Shown piece after piece: positions 22,796 to 34,766 of a DNA stretch of 64,000 nt. The notes beneath the pieces were generated by a model. The model saw nothing but the letters and a program-made list of their open reading frames with translations, ran no database searches and was not told the origin of the DNA. A program made the translations under genes and the position numbers. The DNA comes from Amylostereum areolatum (lineage: Eukaryota > Basidiomycota > Agaricomycetes > Russulales > Stereaceae). The stretch's first letter is position 1, and each line of letters opens with the position of its first letter. Location of the stretch: the NCBI GenBank assembly GCA_012932865.1, contig SAXG01000014.1:332740-396739 (forward strand), given 5' to 3'.

Positions 22796-23391
22796 TGTGT
22801 TGGACGTTGCTTTTGAGAAGGGTCGTGATGGTGTCAGCAAGGACCAACCCCTACGTTAGGGTTATTGCCCATGGGTGGCCACGTCCAGTCAGTGTCAACG
22901 GGCTATCCAGGGAGCTGGAAAGGCGAACGTGGAGGGACAAACCCGGTGTTGCTCTCCACAATCCAGCCCTTCGATTCCACTTCTAACGTCCTTGGTTCCG
23001 CACAGGAAAGCCGACCTGGCTTCGTCCGAACTCCCCGCCGCTCACATGGTCCATGGACGAACCCAGCGCTACCTGAAACAAGTGCGATAAGGAAAGCGAT
23101 GAAATGTGTAAGTGCGGCAGATACCAGTAAAAAGGAGGGGGGGGAACATAGAACAGAAACATATCGCATCGCCAATAAGCCCCCGCCAGCCGCGGCTATG
23201 ACCGCGGGGTGATCCAGAGTAACCTACCAAATAAAAAGAGTTGCTACAGTTGGTCATAAATCATAGATGTGCGGTTGTGCGACGAGGAGGGGAAAAGGAG
23301 AACAGGGGGTCGTGAATGTCATAGCTCTGTATGCGCGAAACAAAAAGAAAAGAAAAAAGTCAAGAAGGGAGACCGAGCAGGCCGCTGACCG
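22796..23391. other. Intergenic, no gene seen
   Basis: Between shugoshin (minus) and the 22048-22795 gene (minus). An eight-G run lies at 23136-23143. No coding support. Confidence 0.5.
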
Positions 23392-25257
23392 TCACATCGC
23401 GGTGCTGTGTCGTCTGCCGGGGATGTCGTCCCCATCCCCGCTGAGCGTCCGCCGCTGGGTCACCTGCCCGCTCCGCCGGCGCCCCTCTAGGTTGACCCAG
23501 CTACCCTTCATGTACCCGAGCCCGAACTCCTCGTCCGCTTGCGTGCCCTCGTCCTCGTCGTCTTCAGGCGGAAGGCGTGGGCGCGATTTCTTCCGTTTGA
23601 TGCTCGACGCGGCAGCGGCAGGATCAGGAGGATCGGCGTCGAGGGAGGTGCGAGGGGCATGCGCGGTGGGGGCGGAGTTGCGTTTGGAGGCAGTCGAGGC
23701 TTGGGTTGAGTCTGGCTTGCGCATCTTCCTGTGAAAAGGGTCAACAGGGCTCGTATGATTTATGTGTCAAGAAAACGAGGAGACGCACGTGTTGAGCTTG
23801 GGCTCGGCGTAATTAACGCTCTTGCGCACGCGTCGTTCGCGACCGCCTGCGGCCGGGGCGTCGGAGTCAGGGAGAGGTATTGGAGGCGGACTGGAGGTGC
23901 GCGGCGTGGGGAGAGCAGAAGGTGCCGGGGTCGTCCCGGGCGTCGACAGCATCGGCCGAGTGGACGTGGTCATGGCCGAAGTTGGGTATTCAGAGTCTGG
24001 CGTCTGCTGGCGTTCTGGCTCGCCGATGTCGAGGGGCGTAAGCGAATTCGTGACGTCCTTCAGGCGGAATTTGCTGGTCGAGGGCCCGGCGTGGTCGAAA
24101 ACGTTCTCGTCGTCTCGCAGTCGTCGTTTCTCCCAGTCACGTTCCCTCTCCCTCTCCTTTTCCCTCTCCTTCTCCTTCTCCTTCTCCCGCGCTCGCCCGC
24201 TCCCGCTCCCGCTCTCGCCTTCCGTGTCAGCATCGGACGCTTTCGAACGTCGTCTCCTCTCCTTCTTAAGCGCCCGGTCATCCTCCTCTTCGTCCTCGTC
24301 CAAGGGCGAAGTCCTACGGCGCATAGCATTATACTCCTCCGCCTCCTCGGCAAGACCTGCTTCGCGGCGCAGAGGAGATCCGAAGGCGGGGCTGGGCGGC
24401 CGGCCGGGAGAAACCGATCGTGCGGACGTAGACGGCGGTGTCACGACGTTGATGAGGCCGCTCTGGCGGCGGGAGATGCGCTTCTTGCCGTCCGGCTTGA
24501 GAAGGGACTCGTCGACGTCCACTTGGAACGTGGCGACGAGCGGGGGTGGGGGGACGGGAACGGGAACGGGAACGGGAACGCGGGAGGTGCGCGCCTTCTT
24601 GCGGCGGACGGTCGGAGACGGGCTCGTCTCTTCCTCCTCGTCCTCTTCGTAGATTTCGGGGAAGCCCGGCGGTCGTGCGAGGCGGTTGACGTGGGGGGAT
24701 GCGTCGGGGTCGAGCACCGGGCGGCGGGCGGTTGATGGCGGTGGCCTCGGTGGTGATGGCGGTTTGTTGGCGGGCACGTTGAAGGTCTTGCGAATCGTGC
24801 CGAAGCTCTTCATGAGCGTGTGGATCTGCGGGGCGTGTGGGTCAGCTGGCGGGCAGAGATCGAGCGAGCGAGGACGTACGGCGATGTCTGCGTCGGTCAT
24901 GATCCTCGAGGATTTCTCTCGTTCCTTCTTGAGCTGGGCGGTGAGCGCGATCTCGGACGCCCGCAGGCGGAGGTTTTCGACGTAGAGCGCAGACCTCTCG
25001 GCGTTCAGCTCCTCGATGCGCACGCTGAGCGTTGAATTAAGTCTGCTCGAAGGTCAGCTACCCGCCGTGCTCCCAGAGACGGCCACGTACTTGGTGATAT
25101 GCTTGTTGGCGAGCAGAAATTTCTTCTTGACTGGATGCCACAAGGTCAGTTGGGAGCGGTCGCAGGCCATGGTTCGTAAGCACGCACAGTTCTCGAATTC
25201 CAGGAGGGCATCGTTTTGACGGACACCCATCGATACACGCGACTCGCGCCTGCTCAT
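23392..25257 (-). CDS. SGO1: Shugoshin, centromeric cohesin protector
   Basis: Recruits PP2A to protect centromeric cohesin in meiosis/mitosis. Exons join in phase: MSRRESRVSMGVRQNDALLE, then FKKKFLLANKHITK, then LNSTLSVRIEELNAERSAL and a coiled coil (Shugoshin_N: VENLRLRASEIALTAQLKKE), a 54-nt intron near 24836-24890, a long disordered middle, and finally the basic SGO C-motif RERRVRKSVNYAEPKLNT spliced to KMRKPD. The stop is at 23392. Length about 530 residues. The middle holds a simple Lys/Glu/Arg repeat (EKEKEKEREKERERERD) and a VPVPVPVPV tract encoded by short DNA repeats. The match at both termini makes the call firm. Confidence 0.93.
24141..24190. repeat. CT-rich simple repeat inside SGO1
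   Basis: Imperfect CCTCTC/CCTTCT repeats that encode the Lys/Glu/Arg stretch on the minus strand. Likely length-variable between strains. Confidence 0.7.
24556..24580. repeat. Hexanucleotide repeat (GGGAAC) inside SGO1
   Basis: About four GGGAAC units encode the alternating Val-Pro tract on the minus strand. The frame is kept because the unit is 6 nt. Confidence 0.7.
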
Positions 25258-26582
25258 CGTGGCCGGCAGCGAGCAAAGCTCGAGGGAAACGTGCGGAGAT
25301 GATGGCTGTTCTGGTTACATCGACCCAAACGGCAACAACAACATGGCGCGTCACGTGCAGGCGCTTTCGACTTATTATGCTCGCCGCACTGCTTTGTTCA
25401 ATTGTTCATTCCCTCCATTGTCCTCGGCGTCTTCGCATCGACTGGTCGTGTTGGCTTCGTATGTATATCGACTGGTTCTCGGCCACCAGCGGTCGCAGAG
25501 ATCTTCACTGTGGACAGAACACCCACGCACCACGAGGCCTACCACGCGTTTTGCCTAGCCCAAGAAGGAAATCGATGAAAGATGCCCGGTCAAACGCAAC
25601 CCCGGCTCTCCTTGGGAGTACGGAAGCTGCCGTCTCATATGATTCCAGGACTCGGACACGGAGGAACATGCTGTGTGGGGCACGTATCTTCCAAGAGCGT
25701 ACGCACTTTCTTGTACTCAGATTCAGACAAGACGACCTGCCTTCCGGACCATTACCTGTCTTTTGTTCATCTTTTCAATTCTCAAGGGGTGCCAAAACGG
25801 CGCTTTCATCGACGAGCAGTGAGCACTGCCCCGTTTTGCGGCTCGCTGCCCCACACGGCCGGCATTCGTTCGATACCGCCTGTCACGCTAACGCTCATAC
25901 ACAATGTCTCGAACTTTGGAAGCAAACACGCCAAACACGCTTGTTTCATTTCAATGTATCCGTATCCGTGTCTTTTCGGCTCACGGAATATTGCCGCAGA
26001 CGTACCTACGAGCCCAACTCATCGTAGGTCGTGCAGGCAGCAGGAATGTAACTTGAAACCTAGGTCAATGCGTGTGATTATACTTACTCGTCCTTCTATC
26101 AGCGCATCCTCCCTCTTCACGAAGCCCTGTATTCTGTGAAACCATCCGATTGACATCATGCATCGACCTGCCACGCAAGCACGTAGCGCACAAGGCTAGA
26201 TCGCGGGTTCAGCCATTGACTTCATCGGTTTCTGGGCCGCCGAGAAGTCTCACAGTGAGAGGGATGGAAGCCGGACTCACTGCAAGTAAGTGATCTCGGT
26301 CGCTCCTGGATAATCAACTCAACGTCGAAGCACACCCAGCAGGTGCAAGTTCACCCGTATTATGGGTGTCAATATCAGGTCACATGACCGTGTAGAGCAA
26401 GCGGGAGGGATGGTCGTCGGTCCAGTTATTCAAACTTCCACAGGCTCAACAGCGAAAAAGGGATGCCAGACCGGCGCTCATAGTGTGCATTTAATATGTG
26501 GAGTAGCCTAAAGAATAGATGGATTGTACAAAAATTGAACCAAAGGAACCCTCCCAGCAAGAAATCAAACGGCAGAAACACA
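25258..26582. other. Gene-free interval
   Basis: About 1.3 kb between SGO1 and the Pro-rich gene. The longest plus-strand ORF (25299-26027) has random-looking composition, no domain and no splice logic. A GCGGGTTCAGCC string at about 26207 resembles a tRNA T-arm, but no cloverleaf could be built. Confidence 0.5.
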
Positions 26583-28418
26583 TCACTCCCCCTCCACCGC
26601 GGGCAAATCGCGTAACCATATGCTGAAATCCACGTCCCTATCCAAGATTTCCGAAACGTGCCCCACATTCCTCTCCACGTCATACTGCGAGCTATAGCCC
26701 ATACCCGCAAACCCACCATCGCCCCCGCCACCACCTCCCAGGCCGTTGACGGGTCGCCCGAAAGGCTGCTGGTCCTGCGTCGACGCGAGCGGCGGGGCGA
26801 ACGCGGAGGCGTGCTCGGTGAACAGCGGGGAGACCGGGGAACGGGGCCGGTGGCGCGTGGACTCGTCCTCCGACGAATCGCCAGACGCCGGGGAGGAGAA
26901 ATACGACTTGGGAGGACTGGGGGATGGCGTGCGGGGTTGGCCTTCGGACGCGCCGCGCTGGGAGCCGCTCTTGGACCTCCGCGAAGGGGGGCGAGGGCGA
27001 GGGAGCGACCGATGAGAGGTGGCGAGGACGCCCTGTGCTTTTTGCGGGGTCTTGTGCGCGACGAAGCCTAGTGCATCGCCGAGTCCCAGTAGTGGTGTCG
27101 TCAGGCCGTTGGCATTTCCGAGCCCGGGCGGCGTCTCCCAACTCGACTTGTCAACGGAGGGCGTAGGCGGCGGACTAGTTGGGGGCGTCGGGGCGGTTCG
27201 AGGCTTCTTCGCCGGATATCGGTCGAACAAAGCCTGAGTGGAGAGCATTTCCGGCGGTGGGGAAGGCTCGCGGGCACGTTTAGCTCCACGAATGGGGGAT
27301 GTCGACGAACTTGCGACGTTGTTGGGTTGGGTACGGGGGAAGGGGACCGGAGACGTAGGCGGAGAAGCGAAGAAAAGGCTGTTGTCTTGGTTGACGGGGA
27401 TGGGCGGAGGTTTCTCCTTCTTCGCAGATTTGCTCTGTGGCGGCGTTGAAGTATAGAGCTCCTTTGGGAAGGAAGGCGGGGAGAAGATCTGCTCAGATAT
27501 GAATAGGAGAAGAACTAGCGGGGGATATCTGCTCACCTCCGAAACTTGCTCTATTCGTGGAGCTTCAGGAGCGGGCGGCGCGATCGGGGGCGCCATTGGA
27601 GAAATAGACATGGGAGCGGGCTCTGGAGGAGTCGGGTTTACAACAGGGGTTTCCGGGATATTTGGATCGCGCGTGGTAGGGAAAAAACGCGAGGTGACGG
27701 CGCCCTTGCCCTTGCCCTTCTTCATGGACACAGCGGTGGAAGGTTTGACGACAGGGAAACCGAGAGGGGATGGGCGTTTAAGGTTTTGCTTCTGCTGTGT
27801 CCTCCCCGTCTGACTCTGGACGGGCGTAGGTTGTGAAACGGATCCTGGGACAACCTCCGCTTGCCATCTCGCCACCTTCTCCTTAATCCGATCCTGTGTG
27901 CGTGGAGGTGCGTCTTTCTTCCCCTGCTCATCCACGGGTGCGCTGGCCGCCTCCCCCTTTCCTTGCTTCCGCCGCCGCTCCGGGTTCTTCTCCCATTCTG
28001 CCCACTGCTCGTCGGTTTCAGCAATGAACCATTCTCTGTCTTCTGTTTGAGCCGGGACCTTAGGTGCTCTTCGACCGACTCCAACCCATCTTCCTCTTGC
28101 GCAGCCTAATCGCGTGAGGGAGTCGACGTGTGCCCATTTACTGCTCGAAGGCTGGCCGCGCGCAGCGGTGACGGCCTTCCGAATCTGTTCTCGAAGAAGG
28201 TCGACGGAGTCTTTATTGGTGGAGGAGGTGGGAGAGGGGGGGCATAGTACAGCTGGGACAGATGCGATCGCCAGATGCCGGTGCAAGAGTCGTTCGTTAT
28301 ACGTAGGAGCGACCGATTTGGTGGGTTCGGAAGATGTGGTGCCGGAAGAGAAGGATGCAGGGGGGCGTTTGGGCCGTGGTGGAGGTGGGAAAACTGGGTG
28401 GAACACGGACATCTGCAA
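26583..28418 (-). CDS. Pro/Ser-rich disordered protein of unknown function
   Basis: An open frame from 28418 (or ATG 28412, MSVFHPVFPPPPR) to 26583, interrupted by one 49-nt intron (GTGAGC...TGAGCAG) joining EQVSE to IFSPPSFPKEL, gives about 595 residues. Most of it is disordered Pro/Ser/Lys-rich sequence with basic patches (KKGKGKGAV, RGAKRAREPSPPPE) that could be nuclear localisation signals. Ordered pieces are NERLLHRHLAIASVP near the N-terminus, WFIAETDEQWAEWEKN, and a C-terminal part with Gly-run and DVDFSIWLRDLP. No family recognised. The length of the open frame and the clean intron support a real gene. Confidence 0.65.
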   Translation of the reverse strand: MQMSVFHPVFPPPPRPKRPPASFSSGTTSSEPTKSVAPTYNERLLHRHLAIASVPAVLCPPSPTSSTNKDSVDLLREQIRKAVTAARGQPSSSKWAHVDSLTRLGCARGRWVGVGRRAPKVPAQTEDREWFIAETDEQWAEWEKNPERRRKQGKGEAASAPVDEQGKKDAPPRTQDRIKEKVARWQAEVVPGSVSQPTPVQSQTGRTQQKQNLKRPSPLGFPVVKPSTAVSMKKGKGKGAVTSRFFPTTRDPNIPETPVVNPTPPEPAPMSISPMAPPIAPPAPEAPRIEQVSEVSRYPPLVLLLFISEQIFSPPSFPKELYTSTPPQSKSAKKEKPPPIPVNQDNSLFFASPPTSPVPFPRTQPNNVASSSTSPIRGAKRAREPSPPPEMLSTQALFDRYPAKKPRTAPTPPTSPPPTPSVDKSSWETPPGLGNANGLTTPLLGLGDALGFVAHKTPQKAQGVLATSHRSLPRPRPPSRRSKSGSQRGASEGQPRTPSPSPPKSYFSSPASGDSSEDESTRHRPRSPVSPLFTEHASAFAPPLASTQDQQPFGRPVNGLGGGGGGDGGFAGMGYSSQYDVERNVGHVSEILDRDVDFSIWLRDLPAVEGE

Positions 28419-30534
28419 GGCTGACGGTAGAAACGAGAGTTGCTATGACCGTAACACGGACGATGTCAATGTCCGCGATGGTTTGGAAAGTCCGACGATT
28501 TCCTGCAGACTACTACTTGATATCAGCACCGCAGAGCGTCAGAGTTGGGAAACGTCGGTACAAGTCGGCACCTTAGCCGCCTTTAGAACAAGAGATGCAC
28601 CGACTCACCGATTCTCGAGAATTAGAACAGCCTTGTGCGTAGATCTGAGCGCTAAGTTGAGGAGTGGCTGCGATAGCAAGCTGTGGCTCATAAATCCACG
28701 CTGGTCGCTTTCCAACGTGCAGAGGTATTCAAGAATACGATATTCGTGGAGAAGTGAGTACACCACCAGCAGATCCTTCAGCTTCATTCCGATATCATGC
28801 CCCTGAGTGTGATGCTAGCGTGACACCGGATGGAATCCAAAAATGTCATGCTGATATCAGACTCAACGGGCTCCCTTGGGTCGGAAGCTGAGTTCCTTCG
28901 GATTCAATCCAATTATCTTACTAAGCTCGTCAAGGAGCAATCGGCGGGATGCTGGCTCAAATCATGCTTATCGCAATCTTATCATCCCAATGTGGAAGCA
29001 AACAAAGCATCGTAATATATATATCATTCCGAGAACTACCATACAAAGTACATGGGGGGTGTTACAGGATGTCTACGGGTCCAAAAGGAGGAATGAAAAA
29101 TGAATTAGAGTGTGTTACCTGGCATGCCAGCAAAACGGGATTGAGATAACCTAGCAAGTGCCAGCGAGCAAAAACCAGAGACCCAGGGGGACCGAGAGCG
29201 AGGAGCGAGACGACAACCACAGGCCAAGACTGCAAGCAAAGACCGAGACCGCGAGTAGAGACCAAGAACACGAGGAAAGACCGAGAGCAAAGCCCATAAG
29301 TGCGAAAGAGCCCTCGGCAACAAGAGATCCCCAGGGGTACTAGTAGGGCCTATGCATGAGTGGCGTGGTGAGACAGACGAGCAGGAAGTGAGAGATACTA
29401 ACACGCACCCAGGCTGTTGTCTCAATGCTACTCATGCTCATGAGAGAGCGGGCTGGAGACCTCGACATTGATGTGAGCGAAGGGGAAAGGGTGGGGTGGT
29501 CAAAGCCCACTCTTTGAGGAGATTCCGATATGTGATTCCGGTCTCGAAATCAGCTATACCGGGGTCTCCAGTGGTAGATGAGATGCTGTGGCCAGGTGGA
29601 GGGAGTTGACGTTGAGCGGTGGAGGTGGTGAGAGGAAACAAGAACGACACCGCGCGACGACGAAAATTGACATTGCTTACATAATCGACTTCAGACTCAT
29701 CGCGCGGGGACTCCGTTCTTTCCACTTCTTACAAATGCCAGTGAAATGGGCTTGAAACCGACGGACCAGCTTGTGCTCACGCTGACTTTGGCGTGGAATT
29801 GGCTTACACTGACGGAAAAGCGGGATGGAACTCGAATCAGGGGTTTAGATTCAAGCTGACGTGAAGCCAGCGTGAACCTCCGGTCACGCCATTCGACTCA
29901 CCCAACTGGCCATCATAGATTGATGCTGAGGCAACTGCTGGTGGTGTAGGAGGCTATAGGAGCCGATGATGGCGGGGAAGTGAACGGCGAACTTGAACTT
30001 CCGGTGTGACGAACGTGACATGGTGCGAGGTTTCCTAACACGTGACTAGTCGTGTCGCAGTCCTCCTGTCCTTCCAGTCTCAATTTCAAACAACTTTCGC
30101 TAGCATATGTAACTCATACACTGTTGAGAGCGGTGTAATGGTACGTTTGGTTTTTAGGCGAAGTTAGATCGTCCGATGCAACGAGCGTGAGTGATGGAGT
30201 ACCACTGTAGTAAGTACCCGCGGATTCTCAGAGACGGCCTGAGGTTGCTGCGAGCGGCAACTATATCAGGCAAGAACTTATGTTCACGTAACGTGTGGGA
30301 CGTAGTGCGTACATCGACGTGAAATACTTGGACACGTATGCGTGACGGTTCAACGTACTATAGTACTGGCCTTGAGACTGATCACGCCTGTACTGAGCCA
30401 GTGCAATGGCAGGTGCTTGTAGTGGGAAAAGATGCATAGGACGTCCTGAAGAGTTTCCAAGACATCATCCGGATGAGCGTGCCAAATTGACCCACGAATG
30501 CGCGTAGTTGGCATACGTAGGTGAACAGACAATG
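28419..30534. other. Gene-poor interval
   Basis: 2.1 kb with no supported gene. 29160-29300 is purine-rich with loosely repeated GACCGAGAGC-like words. No inverted repeats or transposase-like frames were seen. Confidence 0.5.
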
Positions 30535-31412
30535 TCAAGCAAACGCTACCCTCTTCTTCTTAGGCAACGCGTCGTCGACATTCTGCGCAGTCTTCGTATC
30601 CTTCCCAGTGTTTCCTTGCGCGTTCTTTCGTGACTTGACTTTTTCTTTTTTGAGTTGCGCCTTGCGCGACGCAATCAACGCCTTGGTCTCCTCCTAGTTG
30701 TACGCGAGGCGAGGATCAACGTCAAAAGTTCACATCACATCAACGCGACAGGATGCCGGTACTGACCAGTCTTCTCTTCGTTGTTGACCCAGCATGTTTC
30801 GGTGTTGAAGCGCAGCGTTCCCGAACCTAAGGTCAGATGAGATTCACAGACCCTGATGGAGCGCGACTCCGAGTCGGTCCAATCGAACAAAAAAAAACGC
30901 ACATTGGCACTGGTGGCTGCTTTCCGTTTCAGTTTGCTTTGCACCTTTGTCTCTTGTTCCGTTGCGACTGACATAGCGATTTCGAGCGCGTCATCCTACA
31001 TAAGATGCAGATATCAGTGGTCAGCCTGATCCGCCCAGTTCGCAAGCAAAACGCGATACCCGCCTTTTGGTCCACGAATTTACGGCGCTTTCCCCCATGA
31101 GCGGCGCGCAGAGAGACCATAGTTACATAATACGCTTCGCAGGGGGTATTCTGGCGTCTCGACCAGCCTCCACGTATTGGTATGTTTCCTGAGAAACCTG
31201 AGAAACGGTGCTTTGGAGACGCGATGGAGGCGGGAGGAGAGTCAAGTGGCAAAGCTTCGGGGAATCCAAATTTGGCCATCAAGTTCGCACGCCCTCCTCC
31301 GGTTCCCGATGTGCCAACACCGCGCCAATTTCTCCGTTGCCTTCTCATCCCACTCGGCCATCATCCGGAAGCCACTCACTTTGAACTCACTGGCAGCGAA
31401 AATTCTCAACAT
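30535..31412 (-). CDS. Possible Lys-rich protein, tentative model
   Basis: Several minus-strand segments look coding but join only if single G bases are dropped from G runs at splice or frame edges: MLRIFAASEFK near 31412, HIG-TGGGRANLMAKFGFPEAL near 31300, HGGKRRKFVDQKA, then DDALEIAMSVATEQETKV with KLKRKAATSANVRFFLFDW and TETCWVNNEEK, then ETKALIASRKAQLKKEKV and a basic end PKKKRVAFA with stop at 30535-30537. The last two blocks are the most convincing. No family was recognised. The basic C-terminus hints at a nuclear or nucleolar protein, but this is weak. Confidence 0.35.
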
Positions 31413-34400
31413 GAAAAACCTTCTGGTCGGGCAGGCCAGATCTTTACCTCCTAGAATTTGCCTCTCGCAAGCAACTCGCAAGTTAAGATTTATCAATCTC
31501 GTGTTTCGCTCCAAGGAGGCTATGTGACTCCTCGACAATAGGAAGGGCTGTACAATCTCCTAGGGATGTCCATTTCAGTCCCGCCACACTGCCGGGTTGG
31601 GTCAGACTTTCTTGTACTCTCTCCCTACATACGTGTATATATGCACCCGCGGTCGTGATCTCCAACCTCCGCCGCCTCTCGAATTGGGTATGTACTGCCC
31701 TAGCTAGATGCTCAGAAGCTGCGTATGGAGATTTTGTACACCGAACAGCGAGGAACCTGGGACACACGATGTTCTGTCTTTTTTTTTTCATGTGCTGGTG
31801 AGATTCGTTCACAGATTCTTCTAGTCCCGCGTGGCGTATACCGAAACCCGCCGCTGCAGGTCGTCGAATCTGGGCATCAACTCAGTCGGACCAGAGCATA
31901 GGCTTGCGGCTGTAATGCTCGTTCATCAGACCCTGCCGATGACCCCGTTCGCGGATGACGAGGGATACATCGATACATCGCCCGGAAAGACGTCGCAGAC
32001 ACGGGTGTACTCCCCGCTTCCAGTCGCGAGACGACGCAGGCTATTTGACGTGGACGTCGCAAAATTCCATGCATGCGTACTTCGCTCAGGGTCAGCGATG
32101 CACGATGCGTGGTGAACCTGCTTTCCTCGATACCAGTCTGGCTGACATCATGATTCCGTTTCTGTGTAGTAGACTCGTACCTCCTGGGGGCTCGATCGTA
32201 ACCGCCTTGCATCCGAACCGTTTAGATCGGCATGCTATGCCTGCGGCTTTTCTGGTTTCCAGATATATAAAGACGTTCAGGGAATGCCTTCGATTCAACA
32301 TCCAGCCTCGTCCCACCTTACCCACACTCAGTCGATACCCAGAACACCACTCTATCTTCATGTGTCACTACAGACGGTGCGTCTCTGCCACCTTCGTATA
32401 GTATGACACGTCATTGATCCATTTTCCAGTGTCAAAAACATCTTCTCGTGCGGTCATGCCGTCGATCTCGTGCGTCCCCCTCTCTTCCCTGCAGATCCTT
32501 GTCACTTAGCGTGTTCCCCCTTTTCAGAAGGATGAATTGGTGAGTGCCACTAACAATGAAACCGTAGCCATTATTTGACACGAATGTCGCGATCCCCAGA
32601 TCCCGTGCAACAGTGCACACTGAAAATTCAGCCCTTTCCACCCCCCAGCCTGTCGCCCACCGGCGTGCACATCGACGTGCTGGCAGTAGTGCGTGTTCAT
32701 CCTCATCTCGACGCGCCAACCCACTGACGGAACCGATATACAAATCCCCATTCGATCCTAATTGTGGCGTTCTCGCATTTATTCGCCCTCGACCCAACGT
32801 CTGCTTCCCCGCACCCACCTCGGAATTCAGCCGCCAAGCTCCCGAGCAATATGGTGCGCGATTTCCCGCGCTTAGCATCTGGTGTCCCGCTCACGATCGC
32901 CTCGAATGGCCGGCCATCTAGCTCCTCGCCTCGCCACTCCCTGCCCCATGTGCAAAGGAAGGCGTTAGATCGTGTCGACGGCGTCCGTGAATCCGTGCGA
33001 CCCAAGCGCATCATTCAAAGCGTAATACACTTGGGAGCCACTATTGTAATGTCCTATGGTGCCGTATTTTCCCTAATCGCACAGTCGCTATGTATCTGTA
33101 GCCTACATATATGATGCCAATATTTCAATACAGTTCCCGTAGTCCTTGGCGCACATCGAGCGTACTGGATGTCGTTGAGGAGGGCGCAACCGAGCACGAG
33201 GGGATACCATTGACTTCATCGATCGTTCTGACCCGAGCACGCGTGAGCCACGTTGTTACGATGTGGCGCACTGCGCCCATATCTCCCCCTTCAGCGCGCA
33301 ATGTAAGTAGCCTAAATGACAAACGGTGTCGCATCAGCGGCGCACCTCCAGAGCCTATTAGTATTTTCGGGGTATCCCCGCACCAGGAACGGGCGAGCGA
33401 GATCAACGACATTTGCATACGATGCCATGTCAGGCTGACAGCGTTCAAGTTGGCGTTTACTCCTGCCATAGTACTCAAGCTATCTTTACGCCCACACTCT
33501 CCTCGATCTCGCCCGCTGAGACGATTTAGTAGATCGTGCAGATGCCGCCTCCGCGGTGTACCGTCTAACGGTGGAAGCGAACCTTTGGGGTTGTCCGTCC
33601 ATCGAATGGAACAGGATGCTCCCTAATGGTTTATTATGCGGGGCGCGGGCAGCGCGCCATGTCCTCGAGGCTCTAAACTCTGCCTTTTACCTCGGAATGA
33701 AACAAACTGTTTTCGGGTACAGTCTGCCGTAGGAAACTTGGAAATTCCGAGGAGTTGCTTTATGCACGATTGGCACGTCAAGAACCTACTACGTCCGCGA
33801 TCATGTCAGTACTTAGTCTGATATTCTGCGGTTTTCATACCTGTCGGTGATGATAACAAAGACGCGTTGGCAGGCGAACGGGAACTCTCCGGCGCCGTGA
33901 AAAACCTTGCGCCCTCTATGAACACGCCGGTTGGGCGTGCGTGTTCGTATCGTACCATAATTCCCAGTCTGTGAGCTAAACCGGCCCTCTTGATGATGGC
34001 AGACACCTAATCCGAGATATGCAGGGGCCTTCTTGTCAATGTCATGGGAGATGCGAATACAGGAGAGACAAAGAACCGCCGTTATGGAAGCTTCGCTCCG
34101 CCGAGCGTCGAGGGCAAAGTCTATACTCACTATCAGTGGGCCAGAAGCGAAGAATTGATCGTCTTGTGCCCGTCGCGGATCATCGAACCATATACCAACC
34201 ATATCCGCTTCCGCGCCGTCGAGGAGTTCCACACGCCTGCCCTTGATAAGTATGTGAAGTCAAAGTCCTAATAAAGCGCGTGCGAGAGACTAGATATTGC
34301 AGCCGCCCTTCGTGAGGGCTTACGCGGAATTTTGTTTGACCGCAACATGCCTCAAAGCAAGGTGATGGTTCATTGGTTCCCTGCGGCGACAGCGGCGAAT

Positions 34401-34766
34401 GCACCGCTAAGAATCCTTCCCGGAGCAATCTATGAGGCGACGTCGACGGTCAATGCGCAGTACGCAGGGAGCAGTATGCGTGCTAGTTATGATCCTGACC
34501 TCACGACTCGCACGACTCGCGAGGAATCCTCGTGCTGGTGCTGTGGTGACTGAGTAGCGCTGACCTAACCAGAAGACGGTCGATTTTCACGGTCTGCAGT
34601 CGGTTGACAAAGAGGTCATTCATTCCGAGAGACATCTAGAGGTACCTGCACGGACTGTACCGTAGTGATCTAACAGTCACTTTTATCTGCCCAGAAACAA
34701 TACGTGAACTGTGCAATGATAAGGCAACAAGGGGAAAATATCAGACACCGCGTCCATCGACCGTTT
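31413..34766. other. Gene-poor interval with doubtful coding scraps
   Basis: 3.3 kb without a gene model I can defend. Two scraps deserve mention: a minus-strand frame at 33125-33478 with orderly composition (LTWHRMQMSLISLARSW, IVTTWLTRARVRTIDEV), and a plus-strand frame near 34100-34250 (KVYTHYQWARSEELIVL, AVEEFHTPALDK). Neither joins to neighbours. They could be exons of undetected genes, decayed genes or chance. Confidence 0.4.

Noticed and set aside
25299..26027. 242-codon plus-strand open frame between SGO1 and the Pro-rich gene
   Set aside because: Random-looking composition (many Cys, Arg, Thr), no recognisable family, no matching promoter or exon structure.
26150..26260. Possible tRNA (GGGTTCAGCC string)
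   Set aside because: No acceptor stem, anticodon arm or paired T-arm could be formed around it.
29158..29425. Purine-rich loosely repeated tract as a transposon or CRISPR-like array
   Set aside because: Units are irregular, with no constant repeat/spacer length and no flanking terminal repeats.
32432..33114. Overlapping ORFs on both strands (148 and 116 codons)
   Set aside because: No family resemblance, no splice partners, and composition typical of chance frames.
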